7,604 bases of DNA from Streptomyces sp. NRRL WC-3549 (GTDB lineage: Bacteria; Actinomycetota; Actinomycetes; Streptomycetales; Streptomycetaceae): NCBI RefSeq assembly GCF_000721935.1, contig NZ_KL585410.1:37657-45260 (forward strand), read 5' to 3'. Below the pieces are notes generated by a model. It worked only from the letters and a program-made list of their open reading frames with translations. It did no database searches and was not told the origin of the DNA. Of this stretch, positions 1-6,926 are shown one piece after another. Positions within the stretch are counted from its first letter, which is position 1. Each line of letters opens with the position of its first letter. A program made the position numbers and the translations under genes.

Positions 1-905
1 CGCCGGCCCAGCCGCATCACGATGCCGGCGAAGAGCATGGTGACGATGAGGAGTCCGACGCCGATGGTGGTGGCGTATCCGGCCTGGGCGTCCCGGAAGG
101 CCGTCTGGTAGACGTACAGCGGCAGGATGGTCGTGGAGTAGTCGGGGCCGCCCGGGCCGACGGTCATGACCTGGACGGCGGTGAACGCCTCGACCCCGAG
201 GGCCAGGATGCCCATGTAGACCCAGCCGGACTGCACCGTGTCCCAGAGCAGCGGAAGCGTGATCTTGAAGAACGTCGTGATGCGGTCGGCCCCGTCCAGC
301 AGGGCCGCCTCGTAGAAGTCCTTCGGTATCGAGGCCATTCCGGCGGAGAACAGGACGACGAAGAATCCGACGGTCGACCAGATGAGCACCACCATCACGC
401 AGTACAGCGCGAGGTTCGGGTCACCGAGCCAGTCCGGCTGGAGGCTCTTCAGCCCGACGGCCTTCAGCGCCGAATTCAGCATGCCCGACGTGGGGTTGAA
501 AGCGAACTGGAACAGCAGGGCCACGATCACGATCGACAGGACCTGCGGGAAGAAATAGGCGATCTTGTAGAACGAGGAGCCCCGCACGCCGGCGACCGTG
601 GCGTTCTTCCGCCGCCGGCCGCCGACATTGAGCATGAAGGCGAAGAAGAGTGCGAGCCCCAGCGTCACCAGCGGCAGCAGCAGCACGAGCAGCACACTGT
701 GCTGCAACGACTTCCAGAAGATGTCGTCGTCGAGCATGCGGCTGTAGTTGTCGAAGCCGACCATCTTGAAGTCCGGGCTGAGCCCGGTCCAGTCCGTGAA
801 CGAGTAGTAGATGGACTGGACGAACGGCCAGATGACGAAGATGGCGTACAAAGCCAGTGGGACCGTCAGGAATCCCACGATGAAACGGTACTTGCCGTGC
901 TGCAT
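1..905 (-). CDS. ngcF: Carbohydrate ABC transporter permease, MalF/UgpA type (NgcF position), C-terminus cut by window edge
   Basis: Integral membrane subunit of a binding-protein-dependent sugar importer. The 301 codons present predict six transmembrane helices at about residues 8-36, 70-93, 115-136, 166-188, 226-248 and 277-299. The diagnostic cytoplasmic EAA loop, which docks the ATPase, is at residues 199-218 (E199-A-A, G205, I215, L217-P218). The N-terminus is short, as in most actinobacterial sugar permeases, without the extra helices of E. coli MalF. The family is usually about 300-330 residues, so only a few C-terminal residues should be missing. The ATG at 905 is the only normal start after the in-frame stop at 959-957, which is the stop of the upstream binding-protein gene in the same frame. 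The Shine-Dalgarno is poor (GGGG at 920-917, 11 nt away). The 51-nt gap to the binding-protein gene implies one operon. The family call is firm; the symbol rests on the neighbouring NgcE-like protein. Confidence 0.9.
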   Translation of the reverse strand, partial: MQHGKYRFIVGFLTVPLALYAIFVIWPFVQSIYYSFTDWTGLSPDFKMVGFDNYSRMLDDDIFWKSLQHSVLLVLLLPLVTLGLALFFAFMLNVGGRRRKNATVAGVRGSSFYKIAYFFPQVLSIVIVALLFQFAFNPTSGMLNSALKAVGLKSLQPDWLGDPNLALYCVMVVLIWSTVGFFVVLFSAGMASIPKDFYEAALLDGADRITTFFKITLPLLWDTVQSGWVYMGILALGVEAFTAVQVMTVGPGGPDYSTTILPLYVYQTAFRDAQAGYATTIGVGLLIVTMLFAGIVMRLGR

Positions 906-956
906 CGTTTTACCGACCCCGATCTCTGAGCGGGTGCCGCCGCTGGTGACGGTGGC

Positions 957-2405
957 TCACTGGTGCTTGTAGCGCGTGATGGACTGGTCCTTGGCCGCCG
1001 CGTCGGCGAAGGCCTGGATCTTCTTGATGGTCTCCGCCGGGGTCGCGCGGCCGGCCATCATCTCGCCGATTCCGGCGATACCGATCTGCTCCTTCTGGAG
1101 CTTCACGTACCAGTCCTGCATACGGGGGTTCACCACGTTGTCGCCGGCCTTCTTCAGCACGTCGACACCCGACTGCAGGGCGGTGGAGAGCTCCAGCCCG
1201 TCGGTGCCTCCGTTGAAGGCGCTGAGGGACTTGACCGACCGGGTGAAGTTCTTCGAGGACTCCTCGGAGAGCATGATGCGCAGCTGCTCCATGGCACCCT
1301 CGGGGTTCTTCGACTTCGCCGGGACGATGAACGGTTCGCCGCCGGAGGCCCAGATGGTGCCGAAGGGCAGCTTGTCGGACGAGTCCAGGCTGGAGGGCGC
1401 CCCGACCATCATCTTGAAGTCGTCCGGCGTGGTGGGCGCGGCCTCGTTCTCCACCCACGAGCCGTTCGGGATGAAGAGCGCCTTGCCCTTGGTCCACTCG
1501 GTCTGCGACTGGATGTGGGTGAGACCGGGGGTGCCCTTGAGGATGTAGCCCTTCTGGAAGAGCTCGTAGTACGCCTCGAACGCGGCCTTGACGGCCGGGT
1601 CCTTCCAGGCGTTCGGCTCCAGGTTGTCGATCTTGTCGAGGACCTCGCGGCCACCGATCTTCCCGATGAAGGGGTACAGCGAGAACGGCAGGTAGTACGG
1701 GTACTTGCCCGGGTAGGTCCAGCCGGCGACGCCCTTCTTCTTCGCCTTGGCGCAGAGCGCGAGCATGTCGTCCCAGGTCTCCGGGTACGTCGCGTCCAGC
1801 TTCTCCAGCTCCGTCTGCGAGTACCAGACGCCGTAGACCGTGTACGCGTAGTACATGATCCAGACCGGGTCGCCTTCGAACTGGCCCATCTCCAGGACAC
1901 CGGGGCGCAGCGTGTCGCGGACCTTCTTGGCGGGGTCGTCGATGGACGGGGCGTCCATCAGCGGGGTCAGGTCGAGCAGTTGCTTCTTGCCGACCAGTAC
2001 GCCCATGTCCATCTGCTCGGCGCCGGAGTTGTCGATCAGGTCGGGCGGGGTGCCGCCGTTGAAGCGCGGCTGCAGCGTCGACTGGATCTTCTCGGTCGCG
2101 GCGTGCTTGACCTTCGGTGCCTTGGGGAAGGCCTCGTTGTACTTCTTCTCCGCGTCGATGGCGTACTGCTCACCGAAGCCACCGTTGAAGATGACGACCT
2201 CGAGGGGGGCGGTCTCATTGACACCGAGCGGGTTCTTCGCGCTCTTGGTGCCCTTCTTCACCTTGTCGTCGGTCCCGCTGTCGCCACTCGCGCAGGACGT
2301 CAGGAAGCTCATCGTCGGGACGGCGATCAGGCCGAGTGCGGCCGAACGCTTGATCACATCGCGACGGCCAAGGCCCTCATTCTTGTGGGCGGAGGTGGAT
2401 CCCAT
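957..2405 (-). CDS. ngcE: Lipoprotein substrate-binding protein of a GlcNAc/diacetylchitobiose ABC importer (NgcE-like)
   Basis: Extracellular solute-binding protein (family 1 type), 482 residues from the ATG at 2405. It captures the sugar outside the membrane and delivers it to the permease pair. Residues 1-38 form a lipoprotein signal: a twin-arginine segment GRRDVIK (R14-R15, possible Tat export), a hydrophobic stretch, then the lipobox LTSC with the lipidated cysteine at C38. From memory, the mature sequence closely resembles Streptomyces olivaceoviridis NgcE along its whole length: near the N-terminus SAKNPLGVN, then QSTLQPRFNGGTPPD and WIMYYAYTVYGVWYS, then FIPNGSWVENEA and a C-terminal KDQSITRYKHQ. 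This makes N-acetylglucosamine and chitobiose the expected ligands, although close paralogues may bind other oligosaccharides. A TTG codon at 2411 would add two residues, but the GAGGA at 2417-2413 lies 7 nt before the ATG, which favours the ATG. It is the first gene of the operon, with the permease following. No ATPase is visible, consistent with use of MsiK. Confidence 0.87.
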   Translation of the reverse strand: MGSTSAHKNEGLGRRDVIKRSAALGLIAVPTMSFLTSCASGDSGTDDKVKKGTKSAKNPLGVNETAPLEVVIFNGGFGEQYAIDAEKKYNEAFPKAPKVKHAATEKIQSTLQPRFNGGTPPDLIDNSGAEQMDMGVLVGKKQLLDLTPLMDAPSIDDPAKKVRDTLRPGVLEMGQFEGDPVWIMYYAYTVYGVWYSQTELEKLDATYPETWDDMLALCAKAKKKGVAGWTYPGKYPYYLPFSLYPFIGKIGGREVLDKIDNLEPNAWKDPAVKAAFEAYYELFQKGYILKGTPGLTHIQSQTEWTKGKALFIPNGSWVENEAAPTTPDDFKMMVGAPSSLDSSDKLPFGTIWASGGEPFIVPAKSKNPEGAMEQLRIMLSEESSKNFTRSVKSLSAFNGGTDGLELSTALQSGVDVLKKAGDNVVNPRMQDWYVKLQKEQIGIAGIGEMMAGRATPAETIKKIQAFADAAAKDQSITRYKHQ

Positions 2406-2412
2406 GCTCAAG

Positions 2413-2417
2413 TCCTC
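2413..2417 (-). promoter_or_regulatory. Ribosome binding site of ngcE
   Basis: GAGGA on the minus strand, 7 nt upstream of the ATG at 2405. An in-frame TTG at 2411 would leave only 1 nt of spacing, so this site decides the start in favour of the ATG. Confidence 0.75.
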
Positions 2418-2461
2418 GCCTTCTCCAGGACTCAGGCGGTGTACCGGTCACCCGTCGTGAA

Positions 2462-2476
2462 TTCGCCTCAGGCGAA
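2462..2476. repeat. Inverted repeat in the ngcE leader (possible operator or hairpin)
   Basis: TTCGCCT-C-AGGCGAA: perfect 7-bp arms around a single central base, 57 nt upstream of the ngcE ATG. The one-base centre makes a stable RNA hairpin unlikely and fits a binding site for a dimeric regulator better. No family is assigned. Confidence 0.45.
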
Positions 2477-2599
2477 GGGCCCCGCCACCGCGGTCAGTTG
2501 CGCTTGGGTCGTGCAGATTGCCGGATCGTGCCAGGTGCAGTGGGGGAGTTTCCGGGAGAACGGCGCAGTGGGCACCCCTATCGGCACACACAGACGTGA

Positions 2600-2619
2600 C
2601 CCCGTCCCCCGTCCCCCGT
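2600..2619. repeat. Threefold CCCC(C)GT tandem repeat, G-rich on the minus strand
   Basis: Three consecutive units CCCCGT, CCCCCGT, CCCCCGT. On the minus strand (the ngcE sense strand) they give three runs of 4-5 G separated by AC. It may be only local sequence bias; a role as a regulator-binding or structured G-rich element is speculative. Confidence 0.5.
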
Positions 2620-2655
2620 ATCCGCCGGCCGTGGGAAACAGCTGTGCGGACGCCG

Positions 2656-2671
2656 ACAGGTATAGTCCACT
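2656..2671. promoter_or_regulatory. Candidate DasR-responsive element (dre)
   Basis: ACAGGTATAGTCCACT matches the dre consensus A(C/G)TGGTCTAGACCA(C/G)T at 13 of 16 positions, the mismatches being at positions 3, 7 and 11. DasR is the GntR-family regulator of GlcNAc and chitin metabolism in streptomycetes and is released by phosphorylated amino sugars. The site lies midway between the two genes, 250 nt upstream of the ngcE ATG and 256 nt upstream of the GH92 ATG, and overlaps a possible ngcE -10 on the minus strand. The adjacent GlcNAc-type importer makes a DasR site plausible. It is a consensus match by eye; the A/T-rich core could alternatively belong to a promoter. Confidence 0.55.
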
Positions 2672-2768
2672 TGCTGCCGACTGAGCAAGATCGAATGCAG
2701 GTTTGAGCGGCAGTCTTTCCCGAGTTGAGACCTCACGGGCGTGTCGGCACCGTGTGCCCGGAGAGCGG

Positions 2769-2780
2769 CCGGTGCACCGG
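2769..2780. promoter_or_regulatory. Perfect 12-bp palindrome CCGGTGCACCGG (possible operator)
   Basis: A fully symmetric 12-bp palindrome, about 147 nt upstream of the GH92 ATG, in non-coding DNA. No specific regulator family is recognised from it, and in GC-rich DNA such palindromes can arise by chance. Confidence 0.35.
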
Positions 2781-2885
2781 AATGCCCATTTCCGCTTTGT
2801 CGGTCGACTCGGCCGGTGATCGACGTGCAACACCCTTGACACATCCCGCCACTTGACTCCCTACTGGTATCCGCGTCCCCACAGT

Positions 2886-2897
2886 GACAACGTTGTC
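2886..2897. promoter_or_regulatory. LacI-family-type operator upstream of the GH92 gene
   Basis: GACAACGTTGTC is a perfect 12-bp palindrome with the central CG step and AACGTT core typical of LacI/CcpA-family operators in actinobacteria. It ends 13 nt before the AGGAGG of the GH92 gene, a position where a bound repressor would block initiation or elongation. It fits sugar-inducible control of a secreted glycosidase by a LacI-type repressor. No regulator gene lies in this window, so the cognate protein is unknown. Confidence 0.65.
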
Positions 2898-2910
2898 CAT
2901 GCGTGCCCCC

Positions 2911-2916
2911 AGGAGG
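2911..2916 (+). promoter_or_regulatory. Ribosome binding site of the GH92 gene
   Basis: A strong AGGAGG, 11 nt before the ATG at 2928. It selects that ATG over the in-frame TTG at 2853, which has no Shine-Dalgarno and would translate through the LacI-type operator. An in-frame TTG at 2919 is too close to the site. Confidence 0.8.
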
Positions 2917-2927
2917 ATTTGCTTCGT

Positions 2928-5900
2928 ATGCAGTCCCTACGCGCCTTTCGACCGGACTTCCGGAAAAGACACGGCTACGGGGCCTCGGTCACCGCGGCCT
3001 CCGTCGTCCTCGCCCTGGCCGCTCCGACCGCCGCCCTCGCGCAACCGGCCGGCCCCGCACGGAAACCCGCCGGGAACACCTCATTCCACTCCTCCTTCGA
3101 AGCCGATGAAAAGCAGCCGGATTGGCGGAATACCGTCGAAGAAGGCCCCGGCGGAAAGAAGAAGGCTTCAGGTGTCGACGGCGGATTCTCCGCCGGAATA
3201 CCGGGCAACGTCACCGACCGGGTGACAGGGATACGGGCCGGCGGTGAGAACGTCGCCGGCGGCGAGGTGAAGGAGAACCTCGTCGACGTGGAGCCCACCA
3301 CGAAGTGGCTGGCCTTCGCGCCCACCAGCTGGGTGGAGTTCGACCTCGCAGAGCCGGTGAAGCTCGCCACCTACGCCCTGACCTCGGCGAACGACCACGC
3401 CGAACGCGATCCGAAGGACTGGACCCTGAAGGGCTCCACCGACGGCAAGACGTGGAAGGACCTGGACACCCGGACCGGCCAGTCCTTCTCCGAACGGTTC
3501 CGCACCACCTCGTACGACATCACCCCGGACCAGGCCTACCCGCACTACCGGCTGGAGTTCACGAAGAACAACGGGGCGTCGGACGCGATCCAGCTCGCCG
3601 ACGTCCAGTTCTCCGACGGCGACACCTCCGCCCCCGCCCCCGCCGAGATGCGCACCCAGCCCGACCGCGGCCCGTCGGGCTCCCCGACCGCCAAGGCCGG
3701 TGCCGGGTTCACCGGCACGAAGGCGCTCAAGTACGCGGGCACGCACCAGCCGAAGGGCCGCGCCTACTCGTACAACAAGGTCTTCGACGTCGACACGGCC
3801 GTCACCAGGGACACCCGGCTCTCCTACCTGGTCTATCCGCAGATGGGCGAGACCGACCTGAACTATCCGGCCACGCACGTGGCGGTGGACCTCGCGTTCA
3901 CCGACGGCACCTACCTGAGCGACCTGAAGGCCACCGACAGCCACGGCGGGCTGCTCACCCCGCAGGGCCAGGCGGACGCCAAGCGGCTGTACGTGAACCA
4001 GTGGAACAAGGTCGAATCGTCGATCGGCACGGTCGCGGCGGGCAAGAGGGTCGACCGGATCCTGGTGGCGTACGACTCCCCCCAGGGCCCCGCGAAGTTC
4101 CAGGGCTGGATCGACGACATCACGATCGCCCCGAAGGCGCCGGAGAAGCGCAAGGCGCACCTGTCGGACTACGCCTCGACCATCCGCGGCACCAACTCCA
4201 GCGGCAGCTTCTCGCGCGGCAACAACATCCCCGCGACGGCCGTCCCGCACGGCTTCAACTTCTGGACCCCGGTGACCAACGCCGGCACCACGAGCTGGCT
4301 CTACGACTACGCGCTCGGCAACAACGAGGACAACCTCCCGACGCTGCAGGCGTTTTCGGCCAGTCACGAGCCGAGCCCCTGGATGGGCGACCGCCAGACC
4401 TTCCAGCTGATGCCGTCGGGGGGGCCGTCGGCGGCCTCCGGTACGCCGGACGCCTCCCGCACGGCCCGCGCGCTGCCGTTCCGCCACGAGAACGAGACGG
4501 CGAAGCCGCACTACTACGGGGTGACGTTCGAGAACGGCCTGAAGGCCGAGATGACGCCCACCGACCACGCGGCGCGGATGCGCTTCACCTTCCCCGGCGA
4601 CGACGCGAGCGTCGTCTTCGACAACGTCAGCAACGACGGCGGCCTCACCCTCGACGCGGCGACCGGCTCCTTCACGGGCTACTCCGACGTGAAGAGCGGC
4701 GGATCCACGGGCGCCACCCGGCTGTTCGTCCACGGTGTCTTCGACGCGAAGGTGACCGACAGCGGCCGTCTGAAGGGCGGCGGCGGTGACGACGTCACCG
4801 GGTTCTTCCGCTTCGACGCCGGGAAGGACCGCACGGTCGGCCTGCGCCTGGCCACCTCCCTGATCAGCGTCGACCAGGCGAAGAAGAACCTCGCCGCGGA
4901 GCTGCCCGCGCGGCACTCCTTCGAGCGGGTGCGCAAGGACGCGCAGAGGTCCTGGGACGAGATCCTCGGCAAGGTCGAGGTCGAGGGCGCGAACGCGGAC
5001 CAGCTGACCACCCTCTACTCCAGCCTCTACCGCCTGTACCTCTACCCCAACTCCGGCTTCGAGCAGGTGGACGGCAAGAGCGTCTACGCCAGCCCGTTCT
5101 CCGCGCCCACCGGCACCGACACCCCGACGCGGACCGGGGCGAAGATCGTCGAGGGTGAGGTGTACGTCAACAACGGCTTCTGGGACACCTACCGGACGAC
5201 CTGGCCGGCGTACTCCTTCCTCACCCCGAAGCAGGCCGGCACGATGGTCGACGGCTTCGTCCAGCAGTACAAGGACGGTGGCTGGATCTCGCGCTGGTCC
5301 TCCCCCGGTTACGCCGACCTGATGACCGGCACCAGCTCGGACGTCGCCTTCGCCGACGCGTACGTCAAGGGCGTCGACTTCGACGCCGAGGCGGCGTACG
5401 ACGCGGCGGTCAAGAACGCCACGGTGGCCCCGCCGTCCTCCGGCGTCGGCCGCAAGGGCATGGAGACCTCGGTCTTCACCGGGTACGCGGACACCTCCAC
5501 GCACGAGGGCCTCTCCTGGTCGCTGGAGGGCTACCTGAACGACTACGGCATCGCCCGGATGGGCGAGGCGCTCTACAAGAAGACGAAGAAGGCGCGCTAC
5601 AAGGAGGAGTCGGAGTACTTCCTCAACCGGGCGCAGAACTACGTCAAGCTCTTCGACGAGGAGGCCGGCTTCTTCCAGGGCAGGAAGGCGAACGGCGACT
5701 GGCGGCTGCCCTCCGACCAGTACGACCCGCGGGTCTGGGGCTACGACTACACCGAGACCAACGGCTGGGGTTACGCCTTCACCGCACCGCAGGACAGCCG
5801 CGGTCTGGCCAACCTCTACGGGGGCCGCGACGGCCTCGCGAAGAAGCTGGACACCTACTTCTCGACACCCGAGACCGCCGGCCCCGAGTTCGTCGGCTCG

Positions 5901-6788
5901 TACGGCGGGGTCATCCACGAGATGACCGAGGCGCGTGACGTGCGGATGGGCCAGTACGGCCACAGCAACCAGGTCGCGCACCACGCCGCGTACATGTACG
6001 ACGCGGCCTCCCAGCCGTACAAGACGCAGGAGAAGGTGCGCGAGGTCCTCGGCCGGCTGTACACCGGCAGCGAGATCGGCCAGGGCTACCACGGCGACGA
6101 GGACAACGGCGAGCAGTCGGCCTGGTTCCTCTTCTCCTCGCTCGGCTTCTACCCGCTGGTGATGGGCAGCGGTGAGTACGCGATCGGCTCGCCGCTCTTC
6201 ACCAAGGCGACCGTGCACCTGGAGAACGGCCGCGACCTGGTCGTGAAGGCGCCCGGGAACAGCGCGAAGAACATCTACGTCCAGGGCCTGAGGGTCAACG
6301 GCAAGAAGTGGACCTCGACTTCGCTGCCCCACGACCTGCTGGCCAGGGGCGGGACGCTGGACTTCGACATGGGTTCCAGGCCGTCGGCCTGGGGCACCGG
6401 CAAGAACGCCGCCCCGGTCTCCGTCACCCAGGACGACAAGGTCCCCGCTCCCCGGGGCGACGTCCTCGACGGCGACGGCGCGCTCTTCGACGACACCTCG
6501 GCCACCTCGGCGAGCGTCGAGTCGGTGGATCTGCCGGTGCCCTCGAAGACGAAGGCGCTCCAGTACACCCTGACGTCGGCCACGGCGGACGCGGCCCCCA
6601 CGGGCTGGGTGCTCCAGGGCTCCTCGGACGGGACCCGGTGGAAGGACCTGGACAAGCGGTCCGGACAGACGTTCTCCTGGGACAGGCAGACCCGGGCGTT
6701 CTCGGTGGCCAAGCCGGGGATATACGCCAAGTACCGGCTGGTCAGCACGGAGAGGGCGACGCTCGCGGAGGTCGAACTGATCTCCTGA
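2928..6788 (+). CDS. Secreted multidomain glycoside hydrolase family 92 alpha-mannosidase
   Basis: A 1286-residue extracellular enzyme. GH92 members are calcium-dependent, inverting exo-alpha-mannosidases acting on N-glycans and fungal mannans. Residues 1-38 are a Sec signal with cleavage predicted after ALA (A38|Q39). Residues about 98-230 form a discoidin-like (F5/8 type C) domain. Residues about 260-400 form another beta-rich module ending GWIDDITI. Residues about 412-1157 are a full-length GH92 unit (beta-sandwich plus alpha-helical barrel), with WDTYRT at 752-757, YTETNGW carrying E943 (candidate general acid), GHSNQ around H1012 and GDEDNGE with D1057 and D1059 (candidate general base pair). 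Residues about 1160-1286 form a second discoidin-like domain resembling the first; compare WKDLDTRTGQSFS at W176 with WKDLDKRSGQTFS at W1238. The gene is divergent from the ngcE operon and followed by a terminator, so it is probably transcribed alone. No frameshift or missing catalytic motif is seen. The linkage preferred cannot be read from the sequence. Confidence 0.93.
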   Translation: MQSLRAFRPDFRKRHGYGASVTAASVVLALAAPTAALAQPAGPARKPAGNTSFHSSFEADEKQPDWRNTVEEGPGGKKKASGVDGGFSAGIPGNVTDRVTGIRAGGENVAGGEVKENLVDVEPTTKWLAFAPTSWVEFDLAEPVKLATYALTSANDHAERDPKDWTLKGSTDGKTWKDLDTRTGQSFSERFRTTSYDITPDQAYPHYRLEFTKNNGASDAIQLADVQFSDGDTSAPAPAEMRTQPDRGPSGSPTAKAGAGFTGTKALKYAGTHQPKGRAYSYNKVFDVDTAVTRDTRLSYLVYPQMGETDLNYPATHVAVDLAFTDGTYLSDLKATDSHGGLLTPQGQADAKRLYVNQWNKVESSIGTVAAGKRVDRILVAYDSPQGPAKFQGWIDDITIAPKAPEKRKAHLSDYASTIRGTNSSGSFSRGNNIPATAVPHGFNFWTPVTNAGTTSWLYDYALGNNEDNLPTLQAFSASHEPSPWMGDRQTFQLMPSGGPSAASGTPDASRTARALPFRHENETAKPHYYGVTFENGLKAEMTPTDHAARMRFTFPGDDASVVFDNVSNDGGLTLDAATGSFTGYSDVKSGGSTGATRLFVHGVFDAKVTDSGRLKGGGGDDVTGFFRFDAGKDRTVGLRLATSLISVDQAKKNLAAELPARHSFERVRKDAQRSWDEILGKVEVEGANADQLTTLYSSLYRLYLYPNSGFEQVDGKSVYASPFSAPTGTDTPTRTGAKIVEGEVYVNNGFWDTYRTTWPAYSFLTPKQAGTMVDGFVQQYKDGGWISRWSSPGYADLMTGTSSDVAFADAYVKGVDFDAEAAYDAAVKNATVAPPSSGVGRKGMETSVFTGYADTSTHEGLSWSLEGYLNDYGIARMGEALYKKTKKARYKEESEYFLNRAQNYVKLFDEEAGFFQGRKANGDWRLPSDQYDPRVWGYDYTETNGWGYAFTAPQDSRGLANLYGGRDGLAKKLDTYFSTPETAGPEFVGSYGGVIHEMTEARDVRMGQYGHSNQVAHHAAYMYDAASQPYKTQEKVREVLGRLYTGSEIGQGYHGDEDNGEQSAWFLFSSLGFYPLVMGSGEYAIGSPLFTKATVHLENGRDLVVKAPGNSAKNIYVQGLRVNGKKWTSTSLPHDLLARGGTLDFDMGSRPSAWGTGKNAAPVSVTQDDKVPAPRGDVLDGDGALFDDTSATSASVESVDLPVPSKTKALQYTLTSATADAAPTGWVLQGSSDGTRWKDLDKRSGQTFSWDRQTRAFSVAKPGIYAKYRLVSTERATLAEVELIS

Positions 6789-6810
6789 CCCGCTCACCCA
6801 TCCCGCAGAA

Positions 6811-6843
6811 GGACGGGCCGCCCCGGCACGGGGCGGCCCGTCC
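6811..6843 (+). terminator. Perfect hairpin terminator after the GH92 gene
   Basis: A 15-bp perfect stem (GGACGGGCCGCCCCG and its complement) with a GCA loop, starting 22 nt after the GH92 stop codon. There is no U-tract, as is usual for Streptomyces terminators. Being symmetric, it could also act on transcripts entering from the right. Confidence 0.85.
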
Positions 6844-6861
6844 GCGTGTGCGAACCGCCGC

Positions 6862-6888
6862 CCCTGACCCCGTATCGGCCAGTCAGGG
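6862..6888. repeat. Inverted repeat upstream of the secreted-protein gene
   Basis: CCCTGAC (6862-6868) and GTCAGGG (6882-6888): perfect 7-bp arms separated by 13 nt. It lies between the GH92 terminator and the next gene, about 110-140 nt before that gene's ATG. It could be an operator with two half-sites or a minor secondary hairpin. Confidence 0.35.
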
Positions 6889-6926
6889 TACTTCTGGGCG
6901 CTTTTACCGTGTCCCTACACACTCTT

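Larger units (their letters stand above)
2406..2927. other. Divergent intergenic control region between ngcE and the GH92 gene
   Basis: About 520 bp between the two divergently transcribed genes. I see no credible gene here: the open frames on both strands lack a good ribosome binding site and recognisable protein features. The base composition is less biased than in the flanking genes. The region holds several operator-like sequences, listed separately. Promoters are not clear. A TTGACA at 2836-2841 could be a -35 for the GH92 gene, but no good -10 lies 16-18 nt downstream. On the minus strand, TTGCTC (2688-2683) spaced 17 nt from CTATAC (2665-2660) is a possible ngcE promoter; it would place the putative DasR box over the -10 and give a leader of roughly 245 nt. 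Both promoter guesses are weak. Confidence 0.6.

Noticed and set aside
2438..2452. GGTGTACCGGTCACC near the ngcE start as an operator
   Set aside because: The symmetry breaks inside the arms; only the outer four bases and a short core match.
963..2684. A 573-codon plus-strand open frame across the ngcE gene
   Set aside because: It is opposite a recognisable binding-protein gene, runs out into the intergenic region, and has biased low-information composition. It is a shadow.
2468..2844. Minus-strand frames of 124 and 88 codons, and a plus-strand frame of 62 codons, in the intergenic region
   Set aside because: They overlap each other, lack Shine-Dalgarno sequences and recognisable protein features, and cover the operator-like sites. 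They are not supported as genes.
3168..6797. A 1209-codon open frame antisense to the GH92 gene
   Set aside because: Long antisense frames are expected opposite GC-rich Streptomyces genes. The translation is rich in Arg/Gly/Val/Leu, with no domain or ribosome binding site, while the plus strand encodes clear GH92 motifs throughout.
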